From Pseudomonadota bacterium (GTDB lineage Bacteria; Desulfobacterota; Desulfobacteria; Desulfobacterales; ETH-SRB1): DNA of 6,972 nt. The first letter of the stretch is position 1. Every line of letters starts with the position of its first letter. The stretch spans positions 1 to 6,972 of the forward strand of contig JAHIKR010000049.1 of NCBI GenBank assembly GCA_018897415.1, in the 5' to 3' direction. A program made the translations under genes and the position numbers. The notes under the pieces were generated by a model, which was not told the origin of the DNA, ran no database searches, and was given only the letters and a program-made list of their open reading frames with translations. Below, piece by piece: positions 5,452-6,972 of the stretch.

Positions 5452-6972
5452 ATGAACGAAGACAAAGATACTAAACTGGCAATTGAGCTGTCCCAAAATC
5501 TTTCAAGACAGAGAAAAGAAATTCTTTCTCTACCTCCAGAGAAGGCTTTGGACCGTATTCTGGATTCCCCTCAGCCGGCAGCTATTGTTCATTCATTTCC
5601 AGAAGAAGATTTTTATTTTTTGATTAACGACATAGGGCTCGAAGATTCTCTTCAGCTTTTGTCGCTCGCCTCTGACAAACAGTTGGAATACATTCTTGAT
5701 ATAGAGGTATGGGAAAGAGATAGAATTAGCGTAAACAGAGTTACGAAATGGCTTGACCTGTTTTTTAGGGCTGATCCACAGCGTTTCGTAAGGTGGTTTT
5801 TAAATAAAAAAACCGAGCTCATTGAATTCTATCTTTTCAAAAACATCGAGGTAAAGATAAGGGAGCATGACCAGGATCCATCAATTTTTGGCGACGACTT
5901 TTTTACGCTTGATGATGTTTATTACATAAGGTTTGTTGATTTGCCTGTAGATACTGAGTCGGATAGCAATTTTATAAAAAAACGCAATGAATTTCTATCT
6001 GATTTTATAGAAAGCCTTTCAGGCTATGATCACAACACGTTTCAGAATGTTCTATTAGAGGCTTTCAGTGTTATACCGGCTGAATATGAAGAAGAGGCTT
6101 TTAGATTGCGAAATGTTAGGCTCGCAGAAAAGGGTTTCCTGCCGTTTGATGAAGCAATAGGAATATATCAACCTTTAAAACCAGAGGCTTTAAGCAGGCA
6201 AAGTGCTAAATTTATTGCAGAGAGATCTGAGAGAAGAATGTATATTCCTGTTCCTTATTATTCAACAGGAATGCTCAAGGAAGGCAACCTTTTTACTGAT
6301 TCTTTAAAAAAGATAGAGAAAGATGATGTTTTGGAGCAGATTCAGGTAGAATTAGCAGGTTTGGCCAATCAGATCTTAGTTGCTGACCAGAAGATGATTA
6401 GGAATAAAGAAGAGTTGGGCGATATAGTTAAAAAAGCCTGTGGATATATAAGTATAGGACTAAAGCGATTGACAGAAGAAGGCCGTGACCTCGATGAAAA
6501 TCGCGCTGTGGCATTGATAAAAAGGTTTCCGCTTTCCCAGATTTTCAGAGTAGGATACGGGCTTGTCTTAGAACTTAAATGGCGGGCTGAAAAATGGCGC
6601 AAAATCAGCTGGTTTGAAAAAAATAAACTGCATCTAAGCTTCTGGGGAGAGGGGTGGATAGGTGTTCTGGGCGGGCTGTTGATAAAGAGGCCGCTTTACT
6701 ATGACAATTACAAAACAGGCGTGCTGTACCGGGAATTTTATTCTATTGAAGATATTAAGCATACTGAAAAAGTATTAAATGAAATTATAGCTTTTGACAG
6801 ACTTCTTTCTCGTATGACAGTAAATCTCGCACCTCCTTATGGTGGTTCGCTTACCCATAAAAATTTGGTATTGACTCTCTGGGCAAGACATTATCTTGGT
6901 TTTTCGGATGCTATTATTCCGCTTGATCTTGATGAATTTAATATATTTTTCGATGATCTTTGGTCATCTGAC
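5452..6972 (+). CDS. DUF6178-family protein (3' truncated)
   Basis: The frame from ATG 5452 stays open for 507 codons to the window end, so the C-terminus is missing. Residues 28-93 hold PPEKALDRILDSPQPAAIVH, then SFPEEDFYFLINDIGLEDSL, then QLLSLASDKQLEYILDIEVW and ERDRI: short amphipathic helices in a stepwise series that resemble the helical repeats of MgtE/FliG-type N-domains, though this comparison is inference. Later parts include YYIRFVDLPVD (157-167) and a short Gly-rich hydrophobic run (SFWGEGWIGVLGGLL, about residue 400) that seems too short for a membrane span. No signal peptide is present. I recall this overall pattern as DUF6178, a family of unknown function seen mostly in sulfate-reducing Desulfobacterota. 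It follows ampG by 21 bases with only a weak ribosome binding site, so it is likely the fourth gene of the rdgB operon. Function is unknown. Confidence 0.75.
   Translation, partial: MNEDKDTKLAIELSQNLSRQRKEILSLPPEKALDRILDSPQPAAIVHSFPEEDFYFLINDIGLEDSLQLLSLASDKQLEYILDIEVWERDRISVNRVTKWLDLFFRADPQRFVRWFLNKKTELIEFYLFKNIEVKIREHDQDPSIFGDDFFTLDDVYYIRFVDLPVDTESDSNFIKKRNEFLSDFIESLSGYDHNTFQNVLLEAFSVIPAEYEEEAFRLRNVRLAEKGFLPFDEAIGIYQPLKPEALSRQSAKFIAERSERRMYIPVPYYSTGMLKEGNLFTDSLKKIEKDDVLEQIQVELAGLANQILVADQKMIRNKEELGDIVKKACGYISIGLKRLTEEGRDLDENRAVALIKRFPLSQIFRVGYGLVLELKWRAEKWRKISWFEKNKLHLSFWGEGWIGVLGGLLIKRPLYYDNYKTGVLYREFYSIEDIKHTEKVLNEIIAFDRLLSRMTVNLAPPYGGSLTHKNLVLTLWARHYLGFSDAIIPLDLDEFNIFFDDLWSSD

Noticed and set aside
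6369..6602. Minus-strand 77-codon ORF
   Set aside because: It lies within the DUF6178 coding frame and has serine-rich shadow composition.

Overview
The window looks like part of a bacterial chromosome from an AT-leaning Gram-negative organism. A Desulfobacterota (deltaproteobacterial) host is the best guess. It rests mainly on the long DUF6178-type protein at the right edge, a family I associate with that phylum, and on the general look of the proteins, so it is inference and not proof. There are no rRNA or tRNA genes, no CRISPR array and no intact mobile element.

Left part (1-1525) is gene-poor and accessory-like. It opens with the C-terminal end of a small BamE/SmpA-like protein. A spacer follows with short tandem repeats and a good promoter candidate. 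Next comes a BrnT/BrnA toxin-antitoxin locus in which the toxin gene has lost its middle and its frame while the antitoxin gene stays intact. Beyond it are a long imperfect palindrome (935-987), a doubtful minus-strand ORF, and a convincing 40-residue lysine-rich protein gene that is easily missed.

Centre (1526-2926) holds a minus-strand pair: mobB (GTPase linked to molybdopterin guanine dinucleotide cofactor synthesis) followed, with a 4-base ATGA overlap, by an HD-domain phosphohydrolase. A sigma70-like promoter for the pair lies at 2856-2828. It is back-to-back with a TATAAT-type promoter candidate serving the rightward genes.

Right part (2927-6972) is a compact plus-strand operon: an RdgB/HAM1-type XTP/dITP diphosphatase, a nitroreductase-family flavoprotein, an AmpG-like muropeptide permease, and a DUF6178 protein cut by the window end. 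The first three genes overlap by 11 and 20 bases and the last gap is 21 bases, so co-transcription and translational coupling are likely. The themes are housekeeping: cleaning the nucleotide pool, flavin redox chemistry and cell-wall recycling.

I did not find a clear undescribed multi-gene system. The most informative items are the decayed brnT beside an intact brnA, the tandem operator-like repeats in front of it, the small basic protein, and the unexplained DUF6178 gene in a tight operon with ampG.
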